A DNA stretch of 29,661 nucleotides, taken from NCBI GenBank assembly GCA_009787675.1, contig WQSU01000003.1, forward strand, positions 1 to 29,661, in the 5' to 3' direction. How positions within the stretch are numbered: position 1 is the stretch's first letter; each line of letters begins with the position of its first letter. This document shows positions 1-8,298 of the stretch, piece after piece. A program made the position numbers and the translations under genes. Source of the stretch: Lentimicrobiaceae bacterium (GTDB lineage Bacteria > Bacteroidota > Bacteroidia > Bacteroidales > WCHB1-69). The notes beneath the pieces are model-generated. The model saw only the letters and a program-made list of their open reading frames with translations, ran no database searches and was not told the origin of the DNA.

Positions 1-2
1 GC

Positions 3-188
3 TTGCCGGAAACAGAACAGTTTATTAAAGCCAACAAACATTTGCCCAACGTGCCCTCTGCCGCAGCAGTGGAAGCCAACGGCGTGAATTTGGGGGAAAT
101 GAATGCCATTCTTATACAAAAAGTAGAAGAACTAACGTTATATATTCTTGATTTACAAAAACAAATTAATGAACTTAAAACGAAATAA
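3..188 (+). CDS. C-terminal end of a secreted protein (partial)
   Basis: The reading frame enters from the left edge and ends at a TAA; the start lies outside the window. The 61 visible residues carry the pattern FIKANKHLPNVPSA, then GVNLGEMN, then a short amphipathic helix rich in Glu, Leu and Lys (VEELTLYILDLQKQINELK). This is the conserved tail seen at the end of many large secreted proteins of Bacteroidota, often annotated as tail-fibre-like; the final helix is probably a trimeric or dimeric coiled coil. The function of the whole protein cannot be judged from this piece. The next gene starts 4 bp after the stop, so they may be cotranscribed. Confidence 0.75.
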   Translation: MPETEQFIKANKHLPNVPSAAAVEANGVNLGEMNAILIQKVEELTLYILDLQKQINELKTK

Positions 189-192
189 TCCT

Positions 193-1368
193 ATGAAAAA
201 TAAATTAAAAGTTATACCCCTTCTGCTTTCTGCCTTCTGCCTTCTGCTTTCTGCCGTAAACGCCCAAATAGAAAAGAAAGAACTGACACTTACGCCGGAG
301 ATGGAAGAGATGTTGATTGCGAAAATTAAAAATCTGCCTGAAGAAGATTACTCAAAGTATGGCATAAAAAACAGGTCGCAGTTAGAGAATTTACAGCTCG
401 GTAAAGCTATTCCACGATATAGCATTCAAAGTGAAAAGTTAGACCCTCTATGCACTCGTAATGTGTTTCGTCTCTCTGAGGGTGATACTTTTTCAGTGAG
501 ATTTTCAAACAATTGGAGTGTGCCTGTTCTGTGTGATGAAACGCCTCTTTTATTTGGAGTAACTTTTTTTTTACGTTTCGGAGGAGTGCCAGATATGTTT
601 ATACTTGACATAAATAGAATGGAGCAACTCACTAATTACGAACATAAAGATTCGATAATTGGTTCTGTACGTCTATCTCCTCCATTTGAAGGAATGGATC
701 ATCTCATTATTAGAAAAGAGAATCAGGATATTTTTGTACAAATCTATGACGAAGTAACGGGTGAATATTTTAAGAACGAATACAGGCTTAATGAACTTAT
801 TTCCCACATAAAAGAATTAGCCCTGCGTGAAAAAGAGGCGCGGATGAGATATTATGAAAAAGTTGCCCATAAAATTGACTTAAAACTTACGCCCGAAATA
901 ACAGAAATGCTGATTAATGGAGCTTATTTGAGATATATAGACGAGTCAGATGTGAATCTTTCCAACTGGGGCATAAAGGACAGATCAAAGTTGGAGCATT
1001 TAGAGCTGGGAAAACCTATTCCAAGGTATAGAATTGAAGATCAGATTTTAATATTCGAAGGTTCTTGGGAAGTGCCTGTGATGAGTGGTGGCGAGCTTCT
1101 TTATTTTGCAACTGTTGACCTTAAAGATGATGATCAATACAGATGGGCATGTGACGGTGGCGGCGAAATGGCAGAAATGATCCATAACTATGAATATAAA
1201 GATTTGATTATTGGATTTTTATGGACAAAACTTTATCCGGTGATGAATTATCTTATAATTCGGAAAGATAATCAAGATATTTTTGTTAAAATGTATGACC
1301 GTGAAACAGACGAATATTTAAAAAATGAGTATAGTTTTAATGAAGTTCTTAACCTTTTAAAAAAGTGA
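193..1368 (+). CDS. Secreted protein with two homologous halves, function unknown
   Basis: 391 residues from the ATG at 193; an upstream in-frame ATG at 148 lies inside the preceding gene and would put the signal peptide in the middle, so it is rejected. Residues 1-24 form a signal peptide (basic start, LLLSAFCLLLSAVNA). The mature part is a tandem duplication: about residues 26-208 and 227-391 share LTPE..EML, YGIK.RS.LE.L.LGK.IPRY, WSVPV/WEVPV, NYE.KD.IIG, LIIRK.NQDIFV, YD..T.EY.KNEY and a final NE...L. The first half has an extra Cys-containing insert after the IPRY motif. I do not recognise the domain. The gene sits 4 bp after the previous stop and 4 bp before a secreted cysteine peptidase-like gene, so a role as its partner, propeptide or inhibitor is possible but only inferred. 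Confidence 0.8.
   Translation: MKNKLKVIPLLLSAFCLLLSAVNAQIEKKELTLTPEMEEMLIAKIKNLPEEDYSKYGIKNRSQLENLQLGKAIPRYSIQSEKLDPLCTRNVFRLSEGDTFSVRFSNNWSVPVLCDETPLLFGVTFFLRFGGVPDMFILDINRMEQLTNYEHKDSIIGSVRLSPPFEGMDHLIIRKENQDIFVQIYDEVTGEYFKNEYRLNELISHIKELALREKEARMRYYEKVAHKIDLKLTPEITEMLINGAYLRYIDESDVNLSNWGIKDRSKLEHLELGKPIPRYRIEDQILIFEGSWEVPVMSGGELLYFATVDLKDDDQYRWACDGGGEMAEMIHNYEYKDLIIGFLWTKLYPVMNYLIIRKDNQDIFVKMYDRETDEYLKNEYSFNEVLNLLKK
220..255 (+). repeat. Five tandem heptamers inside a signal-peptide coding sequence
   Basis: Units CTTCTGC and TTTCTGC follow one another without gaps five times (220-254). Because 7 is not a multiple of 3, 21 nt encode a 7-residue period, visible as LLLSAFC followed by LLLSAVN in the hydrophobic core of the signal peptide. 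Confidence 0.85.
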
Positions 1369-1372
1369 TAGT

Positions 1373-1684
1373 ATGAAAAAAATTATAGTATTACTCTTTT
1401 TAGGACTTACCTGTATTTTATATGCTCAGAGCATAAAGTTAGAAGTACCTCTTGTTACACAAAAACAATCCAATTGGTGTTCTGCTGCCGCGGCACAATG
1501 CGTGCTTGCTTATTATGGTATAAGTAAAAGCCAATGCGCTATAATGCAATACGTTTTGGATCTACCCGGGTATAATGGCAATAATTGTTGTGTTACTCCA
1601 AAACTTTGCAATAATACTGTACCTGTGGGTTTTGAAAATGAAAAGGGCAGTATTAAAGGTAATTTGAAACCGATCACCGGTTGA
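1373..1684 (+). CDS. Secreted C39-like cysteine peptidase, probably C-terminally truncated
   Basis: 103 residues. Residues 1-18 are a signal peptide (cleavage near LYA-Q). The next stretch, VPLVTQKQSNWCSAAAAQ, matches the start of papain-like/C39-like peptidases of the NWCWAA type, with Cys36 as likely nucleophile and Gln30 as oxyanion-hole candidate, then VLAYYG. Family members are usually about 180-250 residues and supply the catalytic His and Asp/Asn in the second half; here the frame stops at residue 103, directly before a terminator hairpin, and I see no continuation in other frames. It is therefore either a decayed gene or a short Cys-rich protein (Cys at 36, 43, 55, 72, 73, 79) without full protease activity. 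It starts 4 bp after the duplicated-domain gene, consistent with one operon. Confidence 0.65.
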   Translation: MKKIIVLLFLGLTCILYAQSIKLEVPLVTQKQSNWCSAAAAQCVLAYYGISKSQCAIMQYVLDLPGYNGNNCCVTPKLCNNTVPVGFENEKGSIKGNLKPITG

Positions 1685-1700
1685 AAGAAACTCAAATAAA

Positions 1701-1738
1701 AAAACTTGGGCGGGCTGCGGCTTCGCCCAAAGTTTTTT
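1701..1738 (+). terminator. Rho-independent terminator
   Basis: AAAACTTGGGCG (1701-1712) pairs with CGCCCAAAGTTTT (1724-1736) with one bulged base, followed by a T run. It lies 17 bp after the stop of the peptidase-like gene and before the receptor gene. Confidence 0.75.
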
Positions 1739-1816
1739 ATTTCAATTGTTACCTATCATTAAACTACATCCCGAAAAATACGTCTAAGGTGCTGTTTTTT
1801 TTAAATTAAAATAAAT

Positions 1817-4504
1817 ATGACATTGAAACATAAAATCTCTTACCTTTTCGTTTTCATTTTCTTAATTCTTAATTCTCCATTCTTCATTCTTCATTCTTTT
1901 GCCCAACGCCCCAGTGGTGGGCAAATACCCGATCTTGGTTCATTAGGCGCTGTGGTGGGAATGATTGTGGACGAAAACAAAAATCCGGTTCAATACGCTA
2001 CACTTTATGTGATGAATGCTGCCGATTCTACTACCGTTACAGGCGGAATTACCAATGAAAACGGAAGAATTGTGATCACTGAGATCGCTTGGGGAACCTA
2101 CTTCCTTCAAATAAATGCCATGGGTTACAGCAAACATTTCAGCCCCCAATTTACTTTGTCGCCAAGTAGCCCGCATTACATGCTGCGCCAGTTTGCCGTT
2201 ACCCAGCGCCCGCAACAACTTAAAGGCATTGAGGTTACTGCACAAAAAGAGATGTTGCAGCAAAATCTGGATAAAAAAGTTTACAATGTAGAAAGTAGCA
2301 TTGTAACCGAAGGCGCCACTGCTGTAGAAGCCTTAGCTGAAATTCCTTCGGTGGACGTGGATATTGAGGGCAATGTATCGTTGCGTGGCTCCGGAAATGT
2401 TACCCTGCTGGTGGATGGAAGACCTACAAACCTGACCTTAGACCAAATTCCGGCATCTGAGATTGAAAGCGTGGAGGTGATTACCAACCCCTCTGCTCGC
2501 TTAGACCCAGATGGTATGGGCGGCGTTATCAATGTGATCCTTAAAAAGAAAAGACAACCCGGCTTTAATGCCTTTTTCAGCGGCGGCTTGGCTACCTCTA
2601 TTTTTAAAGAGAAATTCTTCTTAGATGGAGGCAATTTAGCGGTGAATTTGAATTATACATACAATAAAATCAACACCTTTTTGAATTACAACTTCCGAAG
2701 CGGACAAAGGCGCGGCGAAGGAGAATTGTATCGTACTTCCTGGTTTCAAAAGGATGAAGAATCACCCGCCGATTCAACTTATTTAATACAAAAAAACGAC
2801 AATAAATCACAATTTTTTGGACATAATGTGCGCGCAGGATTGGATTATTTTATCAACAAACAAAATACATTGTCTTTTTCTTTCGGTTATAACAGATTTG
2901 ATAATAAAGATACCAGCAATTTATCGGCTAATAATTTACGTTGGATGGGGGCTGATGGAAAACAACCCTTTAATGCTTACCAACAGGGTGGCGCCGGAAA
3001 TCGTTATGGTAATAACATTACCGGAAATATCAGCTACAAGAAAACTTTTGAAAAACAGGGCATGGAGTTGACCTCCGACGTTTATTTTACCGAAATGTTC
3101 GGCAAATCGGCTAATCAATATTTACAACATTTTACCCCGCTTCCAAGGTTGGATACGTTACCCGATTATTTTCAAAAAACCGGTACCGACTCGCGCAACC
3201 GAACGGCTACCGCGCAGGTTGATTTTGTTACCCCAATAGGAAACGGCGGACGCATTGAAACCGGATATAAAATCTCATATCGTTCTATTTGGCAAGATTA
3301 CCGGTTGTTTTACGGAAATTCTTATGAAAACACTATTGAGAGCAACCAGCAGAGAAATGAGTTTCTGTATCAAGAGTTAATTAATTCCGCTTATTTTATC
3401 TATTCCAATTCGTTTTGGAAGGTTTTGAAACTACAGGTAGGATTACGCGGTGAGTTTGCCAACACTTGGTCGGAGCTTTTCCCTGCCCATGCAGAATCTG
3501 TAAAAAATACCAACAATTATTTGAAACTCAAAAATATTCTTTATCCTACGCTACACATTCGATATGATATTAACAACTATCATTCTTTACAACTCAGTTT
3601 TTCACGGCGGGTAACACGCCCCAGATTTTGGAGTTTGAATCCGTTTGTAGATCTCTCCGACAAACAGAATCTGAGTATGGGAAACCCAAATTTGGGTCCC
3701 GAGTTTGCCAATAATTTAGAGTTAGGTTATTCTATGAATATCAAAAACTCTTCATTTAATGCCACTGTTTTTTATCGCCAACGTACCGATTTAATTACGC
3801 GCTATACCGAAATGCGGCAGGCATATATTAAAGACGATCTCATTTATTATACCCTTATAGACGGCGAAGAATATACATTGCCCATTGACGATAACTACTT
3901 GGGATTGGATACGTTTACCTATACATTAACCTCTTCGCAAAATTTGAACAGTAGCCAAAGTATTGGTTTAGAATTGGTGTTTGGACAAAAGTTATGGAAT
4001 TTTTGGCGTATTAATTTCAGTGGCGATTGTTATTATGTAAAAATAAACAGTAACGATTTAATAGACCCGAACTTATCTGATGATTGGGCGTATGGTTTCC
4101 GTTTAAATCAAACTTTTACCTTGCCGAAAAATTGGGATTTACAATTAAATTTCCGCTTTCGCTCGCGTTCTATCACTACAGGCAGCATGGGCTGGGGTGG
4201 CGGTGGCATTGGTCAGGGAAAACGCAATGCGCAATACTCGCTCAACTTAGGCGTCAAGAAATCGTTTCTGAAAAACAAGGCGATGTCGGTAAGTTTAAAT
4301 ATCAGGGATGTGCTTTACAATCCCAAAACCATTGTTACTTCTTACGATTATACCAAACGCACCAATGGTTACTATGCTACCAGCACGCGGTGGCGCAGTG
4401 CATTTCAAATGAACCTAACAGTAACCTATAAACTGAACAACTACAAACAGCGCAGGGAACAAACGCGTGATGTGGATACAGGAGAGATGCCGGTAGGAGA
4501 GTAA
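1817..4504 (+). CDS. TonB-dependent receptor family outer-membrane protein
   Basis: 895 residues. A signal peptide ends near HSFA-Q (residues 29/30). Residues about 46-115 form a carboxypeptidase-regulatory-like beta domain (VVGMIVDENKNPVQYATLYV, then GGITNENGRI). Residues about 145-250 form a plug (VTEGATAVEALAEIPSVDVD, SLRGSGNVTLLVDGRP, IESVEVITNPSARLDPDGMGG). The remainder is a 22-stranded barrel of the OMP_b-brl_3 type, with SFSRRVTRPRFWSLNPF and a GNPNLGPE signature. No SusD partner is adjacent, so a polysaccharide-utilisation role is not supported; siderophore, peptide or unknown substrate uptake, or a non-transporting role, remain open. It stands alone after a terminator. The signal peptide coding sequence contains a heptamer array. 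Confidence 0.9.
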   Translation: MTLKHKISYLFVFIFLILNSPFFILHSFAQRPSGGQIPDLGSLGAVVGMIVDENKNPVQYATLYVMNAADSTTVTGGITNENGRIVITEIAWGTYFLQINAMGYSKHFSPQFTLSPSSPHYMLRQFAVTQRPQQLKGIEVTAQKEMLQQNLDKKVYNVESSIVTEGATAVEALAEIPSVDVDIEGNVSLRGSGNVTLLVDGRPTNLTLDQIPASEIESVEVITNPSARLDPDGMGGVINVILKKKRQPGFNAFFSGGLATSIFKEKFFLDGGNLAVNLNYTYNKINTFLNYNFRSGQRRGEGELYRTSWFQKDEESPADSTYLIQKNDNKSQFFGHNVRAGLDYFINKQNTLSFSFGYNRFDNKDTSNLSANNLRWMGADGKQPFNAYQQGGAGNRYGNNITGNISYKKTFEKQGMELTSDVYFTEMFGKSANQYLQHFTPLPRLDTLPDYFQKTGTDSRNRTATAQVDFVTPIGNGGRIETGYKISYRSIWQDYRLFYGNSYENTIESNQQRNEFLYQELINSAYFIYSNSFWKVLKLQVGLRGEFANTWSELFPAHAESVKNTNNYLKLKNILYPTLHIRYDINNYHSLQLSFSRRVTRPRFWSLNPFVDLSDKQNLSMGNPNLGPEFANNLELGYSMNIKNSSFNATVFYRQRTDLITRYTEMRQAYIKDDLIYYTLIDGEEYTLPIDDNYLGLDTFTYTLTSSQNLNSSQSIGLELVFGQKLWNFWRINFSGDCYYVKINSNDLIDPNLSDDWAYGFRLNQTFTLPKNWDLQLNFRFRSRSITTGSMGWGGGGIGQGKRNAQYSLNLGVKKSFLKNKAMSVSLNIRDVLYNPKTIVTSYDYTKRTNGYYATSTRWRSAFQMNLTVTYKLNNYKQRREQTRDVDTGEMPVGE
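1862..1896 (+). repeat. Five tandem heptamers inside the receptor's signal-peptide coding sequence
   Basis: Two TTAATTC units, one TCCATTC and two TTCATTC units follow one another (1862-1896). The units are the same kind as those found at 19692-19733 and 21326-21353. Confidence 0.8.
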
Positions 4505-4596
4505 AAACCTGAGTTTCGTTAAAGCTAATAAGTTTTTTTTCTTTTTATATTTGTTTATTTGGCTGTAATCCAATAAAATTATAGTCAAAAGGCAAC

Positions 4597-4637
4597 GACG
4601 TCAGTTTTAACTAATTGCCGTCAGTTTTAACTGACGG
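4597..4637. repeat. REP-like palindromic repeat, first element
   Basis: A perfect hairpin at 4618-4637 has a 9-bp stem, CCGTCAGTT with AACTGACGG, and a TT loop. A half copy, GACGTCAGTTTTAACTA, lies just upstream (4597-4613). It lies between the stop codons of convergent genes, so it may also end transcription. Confidence 0.65.
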
Positions 4638-4664
4638 ATAATAAAATATAAATCAAATTCATAA

Positions 4665-4712
4665 GGCTTTAGCCCCATTATTTTTTATTTTTTCAGTCCG
4701 TTGGCTAAAGCC
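4665..4712. repeat. REP-like palindromic repeat, second element
   Basis: GGCTTTAGCC (4665-4674) and its exact reverse complement GGCTAAAGCC (4703-4712) flank a T-rich 28-nt loop containing CAGTCCGTT. This resembles dispersed palindromic elements that I recall from Bacteroidota intergenic regions; that recollection is not checked. Together with the previous hairpin it fills most of the gap between the receptor and the Uma2 gene. Confidence 0.6.
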
Positions 4713-4736
4713 AATGGCAAAAAAGTTAATCATCCC

Positions 4737-5402
4737 CTAATCCTCCTCAAACAACTCCTCCAAATCAATCACCAGTCCTTTTAACGTTTTCACCGGAACT
4801 TTTTTCTTTCCTAAAGCCCCTTGATATTTTTTTCCATTACCATATTTTCCATCAGGCTGCAAAAGGAAAACCGTTACACGTTTCTCTTTAGGAAAGACCA
4901 CCCAGTACTCTTTCACGCCGGATTCTTCATAAAGCAAGAATTTTTCTTTCAAATCCAGCAAGTTTGTGCTTGGGGAGTTCACTTCCACAATCAAGTCCGG
5001 TGCGCCGATGCAGCCTTTGTCGTCCAACTTTGCAGGATCGCAAACCACGCAAATATCGGGTTGCACAACATCAAAAATTTTGTCGTCGTCGGTTTCGCCG
5101 TTTTTAGGCAGACGCACATCAAACGGGGCGGTGTAGATTTTACATTTGCCTTTTTTTCTGCGGATGAAAGAGCCTGCTTGAATAATGAACGGGATGATTG
5201 CAGCCGCGTGTTTACGTATTGGTGCAGAAAATAAGTAAACAATGCCCCCAATAATTTCGCGCATTCTATCATCCGTCCACGTCAAATAGTCGGCGTATGA
5301 GTAGCGGTGCGCCGTGTAACCAATGGGAGGTTCTTCAACAACAGTGTTTTGTTGTTCTAATTCTTTAAGAAGGTCTTCGTAGTTTTTCTCTTGTGTTGAC
5401 AT
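4737..5402 (-). CDS. Uma2 family endonuclease-like protein (DUF820)
   Basis: 221 residues from ATG at 5402. The core is a PD-(D/E)XK nuclease fold of the Uma2/DUF820 type: VQPDICVVCDP with Asp116, then GAPDLIVEVNSPST with Glu140, then KEKFLLYEESGVKEYWVV, the characteristic helix and strand. A conserved YLTW and a GGIVYLFSAP segment precede it. The C-terminus is acidic (LEELFEED). Uma2 genes are abundant in cyanobacteria and scattered in Bacteroidota, usually as orphans with unknown role; they may derive from mobile elements. Here it is a single gene flanked by REP-like hairpins on its 3' side and divergent from ppdK. Catalytic activity is inferred from the motif only. Confidence 0.88.
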   Translation of the reverse strand: MSTQEKNYEDLLKELEQQNTVVEEPPIGYTAHRYSYADYLTWTDDRMREIIGGIVYLFSAPIRKHAAAIIPFIIQAGSFIRRKKGKCKIYTAPFDVRLPKNGETDDDKIFDVVQPDICVVCDPAKLDDKGCIGAPDLIVEVNSPSTNLLDLKEKFLLYEESGVKEYWVVFPKEKRVTVFLLQPDGKYGNGKKYQGALGKKKVPVKTLKGLVIDLEELFEED

Positions 5403-5473
5403 ACGATTTTTATTTTAATTCAGTGCGGCGAAGATAATACAAAAAACCAGAAAATAAATCCCGAAAAAAACTG

Positions 5474-5482
5474 TACTTTCGC
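5474..5482 (+). promoter_or_regulatory. Candidate -7 element for ppdK
   Basis: TACTTTCGC resembles the Bacteroidota -7 consensus TAnnTTTG with one mismatch, 56 bp upstream of the ppdK start. I see no convincing TTTG at -33. Confidence 0.35.
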
Positions 5483-5537
5483 GACCATTTTAAAACATAT
5501 AAAAAATAATATATATTAACGATTAAAATAACTGAAA

Positions 5538-8255
5538 ATGAGTAACGTAAAGTATGTTTACACCTTTGGAGGAAAAACTGCCGAAGGTAAAGCCGACATG
5601 AAAAATTTGTTGGGCGGCAAAGGCGCAAACCTTGCCGAAATGTGTCACTTAGGTCTTCCTGTACCCGCAGGCTTAACGGTAACTACCGAGTGTTGTACCG
5701 CCTATTACGACAACAACTGCCAACTTCCGGCAACCGTAATGCCCGACGTGTGGAAAGGCATGGAATTAGTAGAAAAAGTTATGGGCTTAAAATACGACGA
5801 TGCCGAAAATCCGTTGCTATTATCTTGCCGCTCTGGTGCACGCAGCTCAATGCCCGGCATGATGGATACCGTGCTCAATATCGGTCTCTCGTCTAAAACA
5901 ATTCCCGGATTGATTAAAAAAACAAATAACCCCCGTTTCGTTTACGACTCTTACCGCCGGCTCATTATGATGTATGCCGACGTGGTGATGGAAAAGGCAG
6001 AAGGCTTAGACCCCGCAGAAGGCAAAGGTATTCGTAAGATTTTGGATGAAAAATTGGACGAATTTAAACACACCCGCGGCTATAAATCAGATACTGAAAT
6101 CTCTGCCGATGAATTGAACCAGTTGGCTGAAGATTTTAAAGCATTAGTAAAAAAACATCTCGGCGTTGAATTTCCGGACGATGCACGCACACAGTTAGAG
6201 GGCGGTATCAAAGCGGTTTTCAAAAGCTGGAACGGTAAAAAAGCAGTTTCTTACCGAAGAATTGAAGGTATTCCCGACGATTGGGGCACCGCCGTGAATG
6301 TTCAAGCTATGGTGTTTGGAAATATGGGCGATACCTCCGCCACCGGCGTTGCCTTTACCCGAGACCCCGCCACAGGTGCCAACATCTTCTACGGCGAATG
6401 GCTCATCAATGCGCAAGGCGAAGATGTGGTTGCCGGTATCCGTACCCCAAACCCGTTGAATGACGACACTAAAAACGAGCAGAACAAACACTTACATTCC
6501 ATGCAAGAGTTAATGCCCGAAACTTATAAGGAGCTTTTCGAAATCCGCTGCATTTTGGAAAATCACTATAAAGACATGTTAGACATTGAATTCACTATTC
6601 AGGAAGGCAAACTCTACATGTTGCAATGCCGCGTGGGAAAACGTACCGGCGTGGCTGCCTTGAACATGGCATTAGACATGCTGCACGAAGGCAGAATTGA
6701 AGAAAAAGAGGTGGTGATGCGTGTAAACCCTGCCCAGTTGGACGAACTGCTACACCCCATCTTAGATAGCAAAGACGAAGCCAAATATACTGTTTTGGCA
6801 AAAGGGCTTCCGGCTGGTCCCGGCGGCTCTGTGGGCATCATCGCCCTCACCAGCGAAAAAGCGATTGAATTTGCCCGCGCCGGCAAAAAGTGCATCTTGC
6901 TGCGCGAAGAAACCAATCCCGAAGATGTGGAAGGTATGCGTGCCGCCGACGGTATCTTAACCGCACGCGGAGGAATGACCTCTCACGCTGCATTAGTAGC
7001 ACGCGGCTGGGGAAAATGTTGCATCGTGGGCTGCGACGCTGTTCATATTGATTTGAACAACAATAAAATAAAAATCGCCGGAAAAGAATTTAAAGAAGGT
7101 GATTTGTTGAGTTTGAACGGTACGAAAGGTTGGGTATATGAACAAAAGATTGAAATGGCGGACGCTACGGAAAACCCGCGTTTCCAAGAATTTATGCTTA
7201 TTGTGGATAAATATCGCAAAATGGGCGTTCGTACCAATGCTGAAACGCCGGAAGATGCACAAAACGCTATCAACTTCGGCGCAGAAGGCATTGGCTTGTT
7301 CCGCATCGAACACATGTTCTACGGCAAAAACAGCGAGCAACCGTTAGCAAAATTGCGCAACATGATTTTGGCTGACAATACCGCCAACCGCGTGAAAGCC
7401 TTAAATGAACTGGAACCTTATATCAAAGAAGCCGCCAAAGGAACTTTGAAAGTGATGGATGCCAAACCGTTAACGTTCCGCTTGATGGACCCGCCGTTGC
7501 ACGAGTTTGTTCCACAAACTGAAGAAAAACAACGCGAACTGGCTGCAGAAACCAAAATTCCTTACGAAGAGATTAAAAAACGTATTGACGCCCTTCACGA
7601 AGTGAACCCCATGATGGGATTGCGCGGCGTTCGCCTCGGCATTGTATATCCTGAAGTTACTGAAACACAATTTCGTGCTTTGTTCACTGCTACTGCAGAA
7701 CTGATGAAAGAAGGCAGCAAACCGATGTTGGAAATCATGGTGCCCCTGACCATCAATGTGGATGAGTTGAAACACCAAAAAGCTATTGCCGACAGAGTAC
7801 TTCAAGAGGTTGAGGCAAAATTTGGATTGAAAATTGAGTACTTGTATGGTACTATGATTGAAATTCCGAGAGCCACCATCGTTGCCGATAAAATTGCCGA
7901 CGTAGCACAATTCTTCTCCTTCGGCACGAACGACTTAACGCAAATGACCTTCGGCTTCTCTCGCGACGACGTAAATGCTATTGTTCATAATTATATAGAT
8001 AACAGAATCTTGGACAACGACCCGTTCAACACGTTAGACCAAGAGGGCGTAGGCTCCTTGGTAGAGTTAGGTATTCAACGCGGACGTTCCACTCGCCCGA
8101 ACTTGAAAGTGGGCGTTTGCGGCGAACATGGCGGCGACCCTGCTTCCGTAGAGTTTTTCTTCAAAGCGGGCATGAACTACGTTTCCTGTTCTCCGTTCCG
8201 CGTGCCCATTGCACGACTGGCAGCGGCGCAAGCTTCTATTAAGGCTGGAAAATAA
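5538..8255 (+). CDS. ppdK: Pyruvate, phosphate dikinase
   Basis: 905 residues, close to the usual 870-910. It interconverts pyruvate, ATP and phosphate with phosphoenolpyruvate, AMP and pyrophosphate in the cytoplasm, linking glycolysis and gluconeogenesis. The N-terminal ATP-grasp domain begins with LLGGKGANLAEM and carries SCRSGARSSMPGMMDTVLN. The central swivelling domain contains GGMTSHAALVARGWGKCC with phosphohistidine His483. The C-terminal TIM barrel has GLFRIEHMF, GLRGVRLG, FFSFGTNDLTQMTFGFSRDD and VGVCGEHGGDP with catalytic Cys861. All key residues are present. It is monocistronic: divergent from the Uma2 gene and ended by a strong hairpin. Base composition is more balanced than in the AT-rich genes near the right end. 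Confidence 0.98.
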   Translation: MSNVKYVYTFGGKTAEGKADMKNLLGGKGANLAEMCHLGLPVPAGLTVTTECCTAYYDNNCQLPATVMPDVWKGMELVEKVMGLKYDDAENPLLLSCRSGARSSMPGMMDTVLNIGLSSKTIPGLIKKTNNPRFVYDSYRRLIMMYADVVMEKAEGLDPAEGKGIRKILDEKLDEFKHTRGYKSDTEISADELNQLAEDFKALVKKHLGVEFPDDARTQLEGGIKAVFKSWNGKKAVSYRRIEGIPDDWGTAVNVQAMVFGNMGDTSATGVAFTRDPATGANIFYGEWLINAQGEDVVAGIRTPNPLNDDTKNEQNKHLHSMQELMPETYKELFEIRCILENHYKDMLDIEFTIQEGKLYMLQCRVGKRTGVAALNMALDMLHEGRIEEKEVVMRVNPAQLDELLHPILDSKDEAKYTVLAKGLPAGPGGSVGIIALTSEKAIEFARAGKKCILLREETNPEDVEGMRAADGILTARGGMTSHAALVARGWGKCCIVGCDAVHIDLNNNKIKIAGKEFKEGDLLSLNGTKGWVYEQKIEMADATENPRFQEFMLIVDKYRKMGVRTNAETPEDAQNAINFGAEGIGLFRIEHMFYGKNSEQPLAKLRNMILADNTANRVKALNELEPYIKEAAKGTLKVMDAKPLTFRLMDPPLHEFVPQTEEKQRELAAETKIPYEEIKKRIDALHEVNPMMGLRGVRLGIVYPEVTETQFRALFTATAELMKEGSKPMLEIMVPLTINVDELKHQKAIADRVLQEVEAKFGLKIEYLYGTMIEIPRATIVADKIADVAQFFSFGTNDLTQMTFGFSRDDVNAIVHNYIDNRILDNDPFNTLDQEGVGSLVELGIQRGRSTRPNLKVGVCGEHGGDPASVEFFFKAGMNYVSCSPFRVPIARLAAAQASIKAGK

Positions 8256-8294
8256 ATTTCATTGCCGGCAGTGAAAACTGCCGGCAATGAAATT
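8255..8294. terminator. Bidirectional hairpin between convergent genes
   Basis: A perfect 17-bp stem (8255-8271 with 8278-8294, core TTGCCGGCAG) and a TGAAAA loop overlap the last base of the ppdK stop codon and lie 4 bp from the stop of the opposing glycosyltransferase gene. The A/T-rich arms give a T tract on both strands. The core resembles the REP-like hairpin at 4618-4637. Confidence 0.85.
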
Positions 8295-8298
8295 ATAA

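Noticed and set aside
1685..1816. Continuation of the C39-like peptidase in another frame
   Set aside because: The sequence is a terminator hairpin followed by AT-rich DNA; no His/Asp-containing peptidase motif appears in any frame.
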